Assembly: GCA_017963715.1 (NCBI GenBank)
Contig: JAGCTK010000090.1
Coordinates: 1-5,291 of the forward strand
Reading direction: 5' to 3'
DNA length: 5,291 nucleotides
Origin: Alphaproteobacteria bacterium
GTDB taxonomy: Bacteria; Pseudomonadota; Alphaproteobacteria; RF32; CAG-239
Positions within the stretch are counted from its first letter, which is position 1. Each line of letters begins with the position of its first letter. Of the stretch, positions 1 to 5,291 are shown in pieces. Both the position numbers and the translations under genes were made by a program. The notes beneath the pieces are model-generated. The model saw nothing but the letters and a program-made list of their open reading frames with translations. It ran no database searches and was not told the DNA's origin.

Positions 1-694
1 TACAAGAAAAAACAACAGCCTGTAAAATACTTAAATATTCTTGCTGATTCGCACATATTGGCGTTTTTGATGGATTTTCGATTAAATTTTCAACACTCTC
101 ATCTAAAACACAATTTCCCATAAAATGACGGATAAATGCCACTTTTGCCGCATTCAAATCTGCCGTATCATAGCCTACCAAGCCAAGCAGTTCGACCTCA
201 TCATTTAGGGTGATTTTTGAGGCATATTTTTTGTGATACCACACGCCCAAGCCGCGCCTTGACAAGTAGCCCCAAGGAAAGGCTTTTCCCGGATCGGCCT
301 TGCGAAGAGGCGCAATATCCGAATGGCCTAAAATGCGCTCTTTTTTGATGTGATATTTTCTTTGAAGGCGCTGACACAAACGAATTAAGGCCGAAATTTG
401 CCGCATCGGATACGGCTCTTGTCCAAAGTTTTTCGAGCAAAGTTCAATCCCTATCGAACGGTCATTTAAGTTTGTCTGCCCCTGCCAAAAACTAAGCCCC
501 GCATGCCAAGCACGTTGGCACTCATCAACAAATTGATAAATCTTGCCTTTTTCATCAATCAGGTAATGGGGTGAAACTTCGTGTTCTCTAAAACTTTCGA
601 TTGCCTCTTTCACATCAAACGCAACCGCATGAATCACAATCGTGTCGATTGTGGCATTTCGCATGTCAAAATAGGGCAAATCAATCCGTTTCAT
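1..694 (-). CDS. N-acetylmuramoyl-L-alanine amidase, AmpD/AmiD family (Amidase_2), 3' end outside window
   Basis: Cleaves the amide bond between N-acetylmuramic acid and L-alanine in peptidoglycan or its turnover fragments. 231 codons are visible and the frame is still open at the left edge. The Amidase_2 fold is clear: IVIH with zinc ligand H22, PHYLIDEKGKIYQ at 42-54, RAWHAG at 61-66, NDRSIGIE with catalytic-type E84, and GHSDIAPLRKADPG with zinc ligands H124 and D134 and K132, matching AmpD H34, E116, H154, K162 and D164 by motif order. No signal peptide or lipobox is present, which suggests a cytoplasmic, AmpD-like recycling role. However, at least 90 residues follow FPW (139-141), including GYDTADLNAAKVAFIRHF, which resembles the small C-terminal peptidoglycan-binding-like domain of AmiD-type enzymes, so ampD versus amiD is unresolved. 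The ATG at 694-692 lies one base after the ettA stop. It is probably co-transcribed and translationally coupled with ettA. Confidence 0.93.
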   Translation of the reverse strand, partial: MKRIDLPYFDMRNATIDTIVIHAVAFDVKEAIESFREHEVSPHYLIDEKGKIYQFVDECQRAWHAGLSFWQGQTNLNDRSIGIELCSKNFGQEPYPMRQISALIRLCQRLQRKYHIKKERILGHSDIAPLRKADPGKAFPWGYLSRRGLGVWYHKKYASKITLNDEVELLGLVGYDTADLNAAKVAFIRHFMGNCVLDESVENLIENPSKTPICANQQEYLSILQAVVFSC

Positions 695-698
695 TTTA

Positions 699-704
699 CC
701 TCTC
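699..704 (-). promoter_or_regulatory. Ribosome binding site of the amidase, inside the end of ettA
   Basis: Reading leftwards, GAGAGG is followed by TAAA and then ATG. The Shine-Dalgarno sequence is made of the last two ettA codons, and the ettA TAA stop lies in the four-base spacer. The spacing is short. The layout suggests that ribosomes finishing ettA feed the amidase start. Confidence 0.6.
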
Positions 705-1217
705 AAGTTTTTTATATTTTAAGCGGTGCGGTTTGACGGCGTCTTCACCCAAACGACGTTTTTTGTCTTTTTCATATTCTTCAAAATTGCCCTCAAACCA
801 CTCAACATGCCCCTCGTCTTCATAGGCTAAAATGTGTGTGGCCAAACGGTCTAAAAACCAGCGGTCGTGTGAGGTTACCAAAACACAGCCCGGATAGGCC
901 ATAATGCCTTCTTCAAGCGAGCGTAAGGTATCAACATCCAAATCATTTGTCGGCTCATCAAGCAAAATGACATTTGCGCCTTTTTTGAGCATTTTTGCCA
1001 AATGCACCCTGTTGCGTTCACCGCCGGATAATTGGCCGACTTTCTTTTGCTGGTCACTGCCCTTAAAGTTAAACTGTCCGACGTATGCGCGAGACGGCAT
1101 CTGCTTTTTGCCCAAAATCATCACATCAAGCCCGTCGGATATTTCTTCCCACACGGTTTTATTTTCAGACAGTTCGTCACGCGTTTGGTCGACATAACCG
1201 AGATCGACCGTATCGCC

Positions 1218-1220
1218 CTA
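1218..1220 (-). other. In-frame amber (TAG) codon inside ettA
   Basis: On the minus strand the codons are GAA ATT CGC TAG GGC GAT ACG, giving GEIR-stop-GDT. EttA homology continues without a gap or frame change on both sides: G387 onward reads [19 protein letters not shown], then [12 protein letters not shown]. The change needed to restore a typical residue (Leu, TTG) is a single base. Confidence 0.97.
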
Positions 1221-2384
1221 GCGAATTTCGCCGGAATCAGGCTTCTCTTGTCCCGTAATCATCTTAAAAAGTGTTGTTTTGCCGGCTCCGTTCGGCCCGA
1301 TAATGCCGACAATCGCACCCTTTGGAATTTTAAACGATAAATTGTCAATCAAAACCCTGTCGCCATAGGCTTTTGAAATATTTTTGGCCTCTATTACCAA
1401 ATCACCCAAACGCTCCGTCATCGGGATATTGATGTAAGCGTGCGTGATTTTGTCTTTGGAAGCCTCTTGCAACAGTTCATCATACGCATTGATACGCGCT
1501 TTAGATTTTGCCTGTCTTGCTTTCGGATTTTTTTGAATCCACTCCAGTTCATTGGCAAGTGTTTTTTGACGCGCGGATTCTTCTTTGGCTTCTTGTTCTA
1601 AGCGCTTTTGCTTTTGCTCTAGCCATGATGAATAATTGCCCTCGTAAGGGATACCCTGCCCGCGATCAAGTTCTAAGATCCAGCCCGTGACATTGTCCAA
1701 GAAATATCTGTCGTGGGTTACCATCACAACTGTGCCCTTATAATCTTTGAGGTGCTGTTCAAGCCATGCGACAGATTCGGCATCCAAATGATTGGTCGGC
1801 TCATCCAAAAGCAGTAAATCAGGCTTGGATAAAAGCAGTCTGCAAAGGGCGACGCGTCTTTTTTCACCGCCTGAGAGTTTGGTTACATCAGCGTTTTTAT
1901 CGGGACAACGTAGTGCATCCATCGCAATTTCAACATTGCGTTCCAAATCCCAACCGCCGACGGCCTCTATTTTTTCGGAAAGTTCGGCCTGTTTTTCAAT
2001 GAGTTTGTTCATCTCATCGTCACTCATCGGCTCGGCAAATTTTAAGGAGATTTCTTCAAAACTTTTAAGCAAATCCCTAACTTCACCGACACCGTCCATC
2101 ACGTTTTCCATCACGTTCTTTTTAGGGTCTAACTTCGGCTCTTGTTCCAAATAGCCGACCTTGACACCATCGGCCGCCCAAGCCTCACCGTTAAACTCTT
2201 TATCAACACCTGCCATAATTTTTAAAAGTGTTGATTTACCGGCACCATTAACACCTAACACACCGATTTTGGCACCCGGTAAAAATGAAAGAGTGATACC
2301 CTTAAACAGTTCTTTTCCGCCCGGAAAAACCTTGCTTAAATTTTGCATCACAAAAACATATTGATACGCTGGCATAAATATTGT

Positions 2385-2389
2385 TCCTT
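2385..2389 (-). promoter_or_regulatory. Ribosome binding site of ettA
   Basis: AAGGA on the minus strand is followed by nine bases and then the ATG at 2375-2373. It lies in the 22-nt gap after the stop codon of the upstream exported-protein gene, supporting both this start and an operon without an internal terminator. Confidence 0.7.
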
Positions 2390-2397
2390 TTTTTGAT

Positions 2398-2928
2398 TTA
2401 ATAGACGTCTCTTGCGCGACGCTCGTTCAATGCTTTTTTATAGTTCGGATCGTTCAAGATTTTGCTATGCATATTTTCATACTTTTTAATCATTTTTTCA
2501 CGCGCTGTCGGATCTTTTTTATACACAAGCGTCGGATCATAAGGCTTGCGCGGTGAGATGGTTTTGCCGTCCGGCATTTTGATACTGCCGTCACCGTATA
2601 AAACCGCCTTAAAAATCTTTTGTTCATTAAACGAATCATTAATACTGCGGCAACCGCTCATGCCGTCTCTGATTTTGGATATAAAGGCATCAACTTTGGC
2701 ATCATTGTAGGCACGCATACCTTCTTCCTGCATCACATCGTTTTTGGCTTTGGTAACCAAAATAGCACGAGCCAACATCTCATATGTATCGTATTTTGAA
2801 GCATTACAAGCCAGCCCTTGCCCCGACACAAAACCTAAGGCTTTGACTTCCTCAATATACGTCGGCTCGGCCGCATGGGCTGAAAACGCCACCAATGCTG
2901 AGCAAAAACTCAATATCAACTTTTTCAT
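2398..2928 (-). CDS. Exported protein of unknown function with two conserved-looking cysteines
   Basis: A 176-aa protein that I do not recognise. Residues 1-19 form a clear Sec signal peptide (MKK, hydrophobic core [12 protein letters not shown], then SAHA), with cleavage expected after A19 or A20, so the mature protein of about 157 aa should be periplasmic or secreted. The mature part has exactly two cysteines, C41 and C93, which probably form a disulfide bridge around a predicted helical stretch (about 45-90). The second half is rich in Lys and Arg and contains [21 protein letters not shown] (110-131). No catalytic motif is evident and there is no transmembrane segment beyond the signal. 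The ATG is preceded by AAAGG nine bases upstream. It is the first gene of the leftward operon, 22 nt before ettA. The link to EttA may only be positional; no functional connection can be read from the sequence. Confidence 0.85.
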   Translation of the reverse strand: MKKLILSFCSALVAFSAHAAEPTYIEEVKALGFVSGQGLACNASKYDTYEMLARAILVTKAKNDVMQEEGMRAYNDAKVDAFISKIRDGMSGCRSINDSFNEQKIFKAVLYGDGSIKMPDGKTISPRKPYDPTLVYKKDPTAREKMIKKYENMHSKILNDPNYKKALNERRARDVY

Positions 2929-2963
2929 ATTTTCATACCTTTGACAATGTTAAATTAAGTTTT

Positions 2964-2991
2964 AAAATACACCAAATAAGTAAAAAAGCAA
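2964..2991 (-). promoter_or_regulatory. Candidate sigma70-type promoter for the leftward operon
   Basis: On the minus strand TTGCTT (2991-2986) is followed by a 16-bp spacer and TATTTT (2969-2964), which would start transcription near 2957, roughly 30 nt before the ATG at 2928. The match is only moderate. The surrounding DNA is very AT-rich, so chance matches are easy. An alternative TTGACG box lies further upstream (around 3035) but has no convincing -10. Confidence 0.3.
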
Positions 2992-3051
2992 TTAATACCG
3001 ACACTATTCACAAACACACTGACCGCCATCGTCAAATTTTTAAAATCCCTC

Positions 3052-3079
3052 TTGACCAAAAATTTTATTATGCTAATCT
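3052..3079 (+). promoter_or_regulatory. Sigma70-type promoter with extended -10 for the HAD phosphatase gene
   Basis: TTGACC (3052-3057), a 16-bp spacer and TAATCT (3074-3079), with TGC directly before the -10 giving an extended -10 element. Transcription would start near 3086, leaving a leader of about 32 nt before the TTG start at 3118. Five of six -35 bases match the consensus, and the distance to the gene is right. Confidence 0.6.
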
Positions 3080-3106
3080 AAGGCGTTTGTGAAAATTTTA
3101 AAAAGC

Positions 3107-3110
3107 GGAG
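3107..3110 (+). promoter_or_regulatory. Ribosome binding site that decides a TTG start
   Basis: GGAG is followed by seven bases and then TTG at 3118. No ATG or GTG in this frame lies between the upstream in-frame stop (TAA at 3079-3081) and the conserved HAD motif I. The TTG is therefore the start best supported by spacing and homology. Confidence 0.7.
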
Positions 3111-3117
3111 AACCGTT

Positions 3118-3795
3118 TTGCTTTGTGATAAAAAAGTGATTATTTGGGATTTGGACAACACGCTTTATCGCATCACGCCCGAAATTGCCGACACGTTGGA
3201 TGAAACAATGGCCATCGCGCTCATTGAAGATTTAAATGTGCCGTTATCACTTGAAAAATGCAAAGAACTCGTCAAGCAATCATATAAAATTTATCGCGAC
3301 GGCGGGGAATATTTTTATCAAAACTATGGCATTAAACCTAAAGATTTGTCTTTTTATTACAACAAGCGCAATCCCGTTCACTTGATTGATCCTTATCTTG
3401 GTCTCGCCGAAAAATTGAAAAAAATCGGTTTGGAACAATATATTTTTACGGCAAGCAACCGCGAAACAACCATTCGAATTTTAAAACATATCGGTTTATA
3501 CGACATGTTTTGTGATCGTTTTTACAGTGTCGAAGATTTCGGTGTTTACAAAAAAAATGAAAATGCCCACGTTTATCGCAAGTATTGTGAAAAAATAGGT
3601 TTTAAGCCGGAAGATTGTATTTTTGTGGATGACAGTTATTCCAATTTGGAATTTGCCAAAGAAGCCGGCATGACAACCGTTCGAATCTATTATCAAAACA
3701 ATTCCGCCGGTGACAAACCCTATATCGATATGGCTTTCAAGGGTGTTGAAGCGTGTATTGAAGCCCTCAGTTGCGCAACACAACAGGCTTCATAA
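3118..3795 (+). CDS. HAD-superfamily hydrolase, pyrimidine 5'-nucleotidase-like (Sdt1 type)
   Basis: A 225-aa cytoplasmic phosphatase. HAD motif I is WDLDNTLY (10-17) with nucleophile D11 and acid/base D13; motif II is FTASN with T111; motif III is a lysine at 145/146 in GVYKKNENAHVY; motif IV is IFVDDS with D171 and D172 for magnesium. Between motifs I and II lies a helical C1-type cap (about 18-100). Motif order, DNTLY, the cap and overall length fit the pyrimidine 5'-nucleotidase branch, which dephosphorylates UMP/CMP or related monophosphates, but HAD substrates are hard to predict and another small phosphate ester is possible. Motif II is FTAS rather than the more usual FTN, and motif III has KKN in place of KP; both still supply the needed Thr and Lys. 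It appears monocistronic: own promoter, then a convergent neighbour 8 nt after the stop. Confidence 0.9.
   Translation: MLCDKKVIIWDLDNTLYRITPEIADTLDETMAIALIEDLNVPLSLEKCKELVKQSYKIYRDGGEYFYQNYGIKPKDLSFYYNKRNPVHLIDPYLGLAEKLKKIGLEQYIFTASNRETTIRILKHIGLYDMFCDRFYSVEDFGVYKKNENAHVYRKYCEKIGFKPEDCIFVDDSYSNLEFAKEAGMTTVRIYYQNNSAGDKPYIDMAFKGVEACIEALSCATQQAS
3759..3792 (+). terminator. Candidate hairpin at the convergent gene ends (weak)
   Basis: TGAAGCC (3759-3765) and GGCTTCA (3786-3792) are perfect 7-bp inverted arms. The 20-nt loop contains the 8-bp palindrome TTGCGCAA (3771-3778). The structure ends at the stop codon of the phosphatase gene and is followed only by TAACTTAAAATTT, not a clean T run. It could serve as a weak terminator or a 3'-end stabilising hairpin. 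Confidence 0.25.
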
Positions 3796-3803
3796 CTTAA
3801 AAT

Positions 3804-4490
3804 TTACTCACACAAACTCTGTTCGTAGTCATAATTTTCCTGATTATCCAACTTGATTTGTTCATGCTTGATTTCGGCTTTAATTTCTTCAAGCAATGGT
3901 TCAATGGCCGCAAGATATTTTTTTTGCAGACTTTCTTGAGCCGCTTCAAGCGATATGTCATCCTGTCCGCGTCCGGCCACCGTATATTTTTTGACCGTTT
4001 CAAGAAACTGCTCTTTAATTTTGGGTAAATAATGTTCCCACACTTCAATATTGATTTGCTGATGCGTTTGTTCGTGTCTTAAGGTCACCTCATACGCACA
4101 CGTCCCTTTTTTGATGTGGCGCGCAATATAAATAATCGGATCTTTGATACCGAGCGTTAATTTGATATCCGTCGGATAATAACACGTGACACCGTCATTG
4201 AAACTCTTTTTTTCAATTTCAAAATCAAGAACGGTGGTTAAATTATAAGTCGAAAGACCGTTGATATGATGCCCTTCGCCTAAGCGCCCGCCGTATTCTT
4301 TTTGATGCAAACGTTCCAATGTGGCCGATACTTTTGAATAATCATACCTCAACGGTTCATATGTTGCCACAATCTCGACATGCGGCGATTGAACAAACGG
4401 CATGCAACGCGCTTTATAGTTTTGTGCATGCGCTGCCGTCAAAAAAAATGCAAAACTTAAAAAAAATGATGTATAAAAAATGTTTTTCAT
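3804..4490 (-). CDS. Exported HExxH-motif putative zinc metalloprotease (DUF922-like layout)
   Basis: 228 aa when started at the ATG at 4490-4488, chosen because it gives a textbook signal peptide: MKN, a Phe/Leu-rich core, then TAAHA with cleavage before Q23. An in-frame ATG at 4535 would put 15 polar residues before the signal and overlap the divergent gene's start codon, so I reject it. The mature protein contains LRHEQTHQQIN with HEQTH at 139-143, an HExxH zinc-binding and catalytic signature, directly after a conserved-looking beta region (LTLGI, IIYIAR, KGTCAYEV). Four mature cysteines (C29, C103, C131, C227) could make two disulfides. The C-terminal quarter is charged and helical (QESLQKKYLAAIEPLLEEIK). 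The order Cys, beta strands, Cys, HExxH near the middle resembles predicted secreted proteases of the DUF922/COG5661 kind, but I cannot confirm membership. The third zinc ligand is not obvious; E149 or E152 in IEVWEH are possible. No strong ribosome binding site is seen. Confidence 0.75.
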   Translation of the reverse strand: MKNIFYTSFFLSFAFFLTAAHAQNYKARCMPFVQSPHVEIVATYEPLRYDYSKVSATLERLHQKEYGGRLGEGHHINGLSTYNLTTVLDFEIEKKSFNDGVTCYYPTDIKLTLGIKDPIIYIARHIKKGTCAYEVTLRHEQTHQQINIEVWEHYLPKIKEQFLETVKKYTVAGRGQDDISLEAAQESLQKKYLAAIEPLLEEIKAEIKHEQIKLDNQENYDYEQSLCE

Positions 4491-4505
4491 GATATCATAT
4501 ATATG
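4489..4505. repeat. Two overlapping palindromes in the 43-bp divergent intergenic region
   Basis: ATGATATCAT (4489-4498) and CATATATATG (4496-4505) are both perfect 10-bp palindromes sharing three bases. They sit at and just upstream of the minus-strand protease start, between two divergently read exported-protein genes. Such placement would suit a regulator binding site shared by both genes, but AT-rich DNA makes short palindromes by chance. Confidence 0.35.
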
Positions 4506-4533
4506 TTGATTGATGATTCGAAAGTGATAATAC

Positions 4534-5061
4534 ATGAGATTTTTTATTTTTGCAACTTTTTTCGTTTTATGTGGGATGCCGACTTTGACATACGGCTTTT
4601 TTATCCCAAAAAACGCAATGATGCCGATGCAAGAAAAATTAAAGCCGCTCGATAAATCGCTTAAAAAACAGACGGATACATACAGTCAGCGCCGCTATCA
4701 AGTGCGCGACGGGCGTGTGATTGCACTTGAAGATGAAAAACCCGTTGTTTATGAACCGGAAGTGTCGGACACTTCCACCCTTAGCGACAATTCGCTTGAA
4801 CAGCCCGCGCTTAATGCCTCAACCGACATGCAAAATTCCACGCCCGACGTTTTTGAGGCATTGCCATCCATCCCAGCACCGAAAACGGCTCCCATTGACA
4901 CCGGTTTGCCCTCATATAAAAACAGGTATGCACTTTATTTGCGCGATTTAGATGTTTTTCAGCGCACAAAACAAATTCCCGTCAATCCTGACCTAAACGC
5001 AACACTTTCCAAAGTGAGCACCCCACATTCGGAAGTTCTGTGTGACGGCGCGATTCAATAG
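4534..5061 (+). CDS. Exported proline-rich protein of unknown function
   Basis: 175 aa, not recognised as a named family. Residues 1-21 form a Sec signal peptide (MRFFIFATFFVLCGM, then TLTYG) with cleavage expected after G21. C13 lies in the core and does not fit a lipobox. The mature protein has a charged N-terminal part (EKLKPLDKSLKKQTDTYSQR), a low-complexity middle rich in Ser, Thr, Pro and acidic residues (about 72-125), and a compact-looking C-terminal part (LPSYKNRYALYLRDLDVF, then QIPVNPDLNATLSKV) that is the likeliest functional segment. One cysteine (C170) remains near the end. No catalytic motif is seen. The ribosome binding site is weak (GAAAG, nine bases before ATG). The gene is divergent from the HExxH protein and ends in TAG; clpB follows 76 nt later under its own promoter. 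The Pro/Ser/Thr-rich linker suggests an envelope-spanning or surface role, but this is inference. Confidence 0.75.
   Translation: MRFFIFATFFVLCGMPTLTYGFFIPKNAMMPMQEKLKPLDKSLKKQTDTYSQRRYQVRDGRVIALEDEKPVVYEPEVSDTSTLSDNSLEQPALNASTDMQNSTPDVFEALPSIPAPKTAPIDTGLPSYKNRYALYLRDLDVFQRTKQIPVNPDLNATLSKVSTPHSEVLCDGAIQ
4758..4776. repeat. Perfect 19-bp palindrome (9-bp arms, 1-nt centre) inside the exported-protein gene
   Basis: GGAAGTGTC, a central G, then GACACTTCC. The arms are perfectly complementary and stop matching immediately outside. It lies in the low-complexity part of the coding region and encodes residues around EVSDTS. It could form a tight hairpin in the mRNA or be a dyad protein-binding site, or be chance. 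Confidence 0.5.
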
Positions 5062-5085
5062 TTTATTTCAAAGCCTATCCATTCA

Positions 5086-5114
5086 CTTGCATCTCAAAAA
5101 TTAAAACCCTATAT
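5086..5114 (+). promoter_or_regulatory. Heat-shock (RpoH, sigma32) promoter of clpB
   Basis: CTTG (5086-5089), an 18-bp spacer and CCTATAT (5108-5114) match the alphaproteobacterial RpoH form CTTG-N17/18-CYTATnT. Read in the E. coli form it is CTTGCAT, 14 bp, CCCTATAT. Transcription would begin near 5121, giving a leader of about 17 nt that still contains the clpB ribosome binding site. clpB is a classical sigma32 target, so motif and gene agree. Confidence 0.7.
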
Positions 5115-5124
5115 CATGAGTATG

Positions 5125-5130
5125 AAAGGA
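5125..5130 (+). promoter_or_regulatory. Ribosome binding site of clpB
   Basis: AAAGGA followed by seven bases and then ATG at 5138. The nearby ATGs at 5116 and 5122 are out of frame and precede this site, so 5138 is the start. Confidence 0.8.
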
Positions 5131-5137
5131 AAATACC

Positions 5138-5291
5138 ATGAATATAGAAAAATTGACCGACAGATCCAAAGGTTTTTTACAAGCGGCGCAATCGTTTGCG
5201 AGCAAAAATTCAAATCAGTTTTTGGCGCCCGAACATTTGCTCAAAGTTTTGCTTGATGACAAAGAGGGCCTTGCCTCAAACCTGATTGCCA
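5138..5291 (+). CDS. clpB: ClpB protein disaggregase, N-terminal 51 codons (runs off the right edge)
   Basis: ClpB is a hexameric AAA+ ATPase that works with DnaK to pull proteins out of aggregates in the cytoplasm after heat stress. Only 51 residues of a family usually near 860 aa are visible. They match the ClpB N domain: MNIEKLTDRSKGFLQAAQSF, then APEHLLKVLLDD (about 29-40), then EGLASNLIA. The acidic LLDDKEGLA segment and the start with TDRS/KGF favour ClpB over ClpA or ClpC. The start is fixed by a good ribosome binding site and by homology. Regulation is probably heat-shock, from the RpoH-type promoter immediately upstream. The ATPase domains and middle domain lie outside the window. 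Confidence 0.92.
   Translation, partial: MNIEKLTDRSKGFLQAAQSFASKNSNQFLAPEHLLKVLLDDKEGLASNLIA

Larger units (their letters stand above)
696..2375 (-). pseudogene. ettA: EttA, ABC-F translation throttle ATPase, interrupted by an in-frame TAG at codon 386
   Basis: EttA binds the ribosomal E site and gates the first peptide bonds according to ATP/ADP level. The frame has 559 codons plus stop (E. coli EttA is 555 aa) and aligns throughout from memory of that protein. NBD1: Walker [10 protein letters not shown] 41-49, signature LSGGE 167-171, Walker B LLLLDEP 187-193 with E192, switch H221. PtIM linker: [18 protein letters not shown] from 241, ending with ERLGD near 321. NBD2: Walker [10 protein letters not shown] 360-368, signature LSGGE 449-453, Walker B ending D473-E474, switch H503. 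The TAG at codon 386 falls between GEIR and GDTV, where E. coli EttA has Leu, so one base change from TTG explains it. Apart from this codon both halves are intact and in the same frame; on the strict code they read as 2375-1218 (385 aa) and 1154-696. The truncated product would lack the NBD2 signature and Walker B. I see no good internal ribosome binding site for restarting. The ATG start is supported by AAGGA nine bases upstream. Identity is nearly certain; whether the gene is broken is not. Confidence 0.9.

Noticed and set aside
201..440. Separate minus-strand open frame within the amidase gene.
   Set aside because: It is an out-of-frame shadow of the amidase, whose own frame is open from 694 to the left edge with all catalytic motifs.
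696..1154. A separate functional small ABC protein from the C-terminal part of ettA.
   Set aside because: It would begin at a GTG without a credible ribosome binding site and lacks Walker A, so it is better read as the distal part of the interrupted gene.
1218..1220. TAG reassigned to an amino acid (alternative genetic code).
   Set aside because: Only one internal TAG is seen in the whole window, and TAG appears to be the true stop of the gene ending at 5061; the other visible stops are TAA. Mutation or error is simpler.
3031..3056. Inverted repeat GTCAA...TTGAC (3031-3035 and 3052-3056) as an operator overlapping the -35 box.
   Set aside because: The arms are only five bases in AT-rich DNA and one arm is simply the -35 consensus; no better than chance.
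3036..3104. Repeated AATTTTTAAAA-like runs in the 2929-3117 intergenic region.
   Set aside because: Low-complexity AT tracts, not a defined repeat family or array.
4491..4535. Longer N-terminus for the HExxH protein starting at 4535.
   Set aside because: It places 15 polar residues before an otherwise standard signal peptide and overlaps the divergent gene's ATG.

Overview
The window is about 5.3 kb of ordinary, densely coding bacterial chromosome, AT-rich (I estimate about 40 % G+C by eye). I see no mobile element, CRISPR array, tRNA or rRNA. The organism is most likely an alphaproteobacterium, perhaps a small-genome uncultured one. This rests on the -35/-10 signal before clpB, which has the CTTG-N18-CYTATnT form of alphaproteobacterial RpoH promoters, and on the AmpD/AmiD-type amidase. 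It is an inference, not a proof.

Left block (1-2928, minus strand). Three genes run leftwards and look like one operon: a small exported protein with two mature cysteines (2928-2398), ettA (2375-696) and an AmpD/AmiD-family peptidoglycan amidase (694 to beyond the left edge). The first gap is 22 nt and carries the ettA ribosome binding site. The second is a single base, with the amidase ribosome binding site inside the last ettA codons, so amidase translation is probably coupled to ettA. ettA is a near-perfect EttA (559 codons) except for one in-frame TAG at codon 386, in the second ATPase domain. This is the most notable observation in the window. It could be a point mutation making a pseudogene, a sequencing or assembly error, or stop-codon readthrough.

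Middle (2929-3795, plus strand). A 189-bp AT-rich divergent intergenic region carries a good sigma70-type promoter (extended -10) for a HAD-family, pyrimidine 5'-nucleotidase-like phosphatase, which begins at a TTG codon behind a GGAG ribosome binding site. Its end converges on the next gene with only 8 nt between the stop codons.

Right block (3804-5291). An exported protein with an HExxH zinc-protease motif (minus strand) is divergent from an exported proline-rich protein of unknown function (plus strand). They are separated by 43 bp that contain two palindromes. The plus-strand gene ends in TAG and is followed by a heat-shock-type promoter and the first 51 codons of clpB, the protein disaggregase, which runs off the right edge.

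Functionally this is housekeeping DNA (translation control, peptidoglycan turnover, nucleotide phosphatase, heat-shock disaggregase) interspersed with three exported proteins that I can describe but not assign with certainty.
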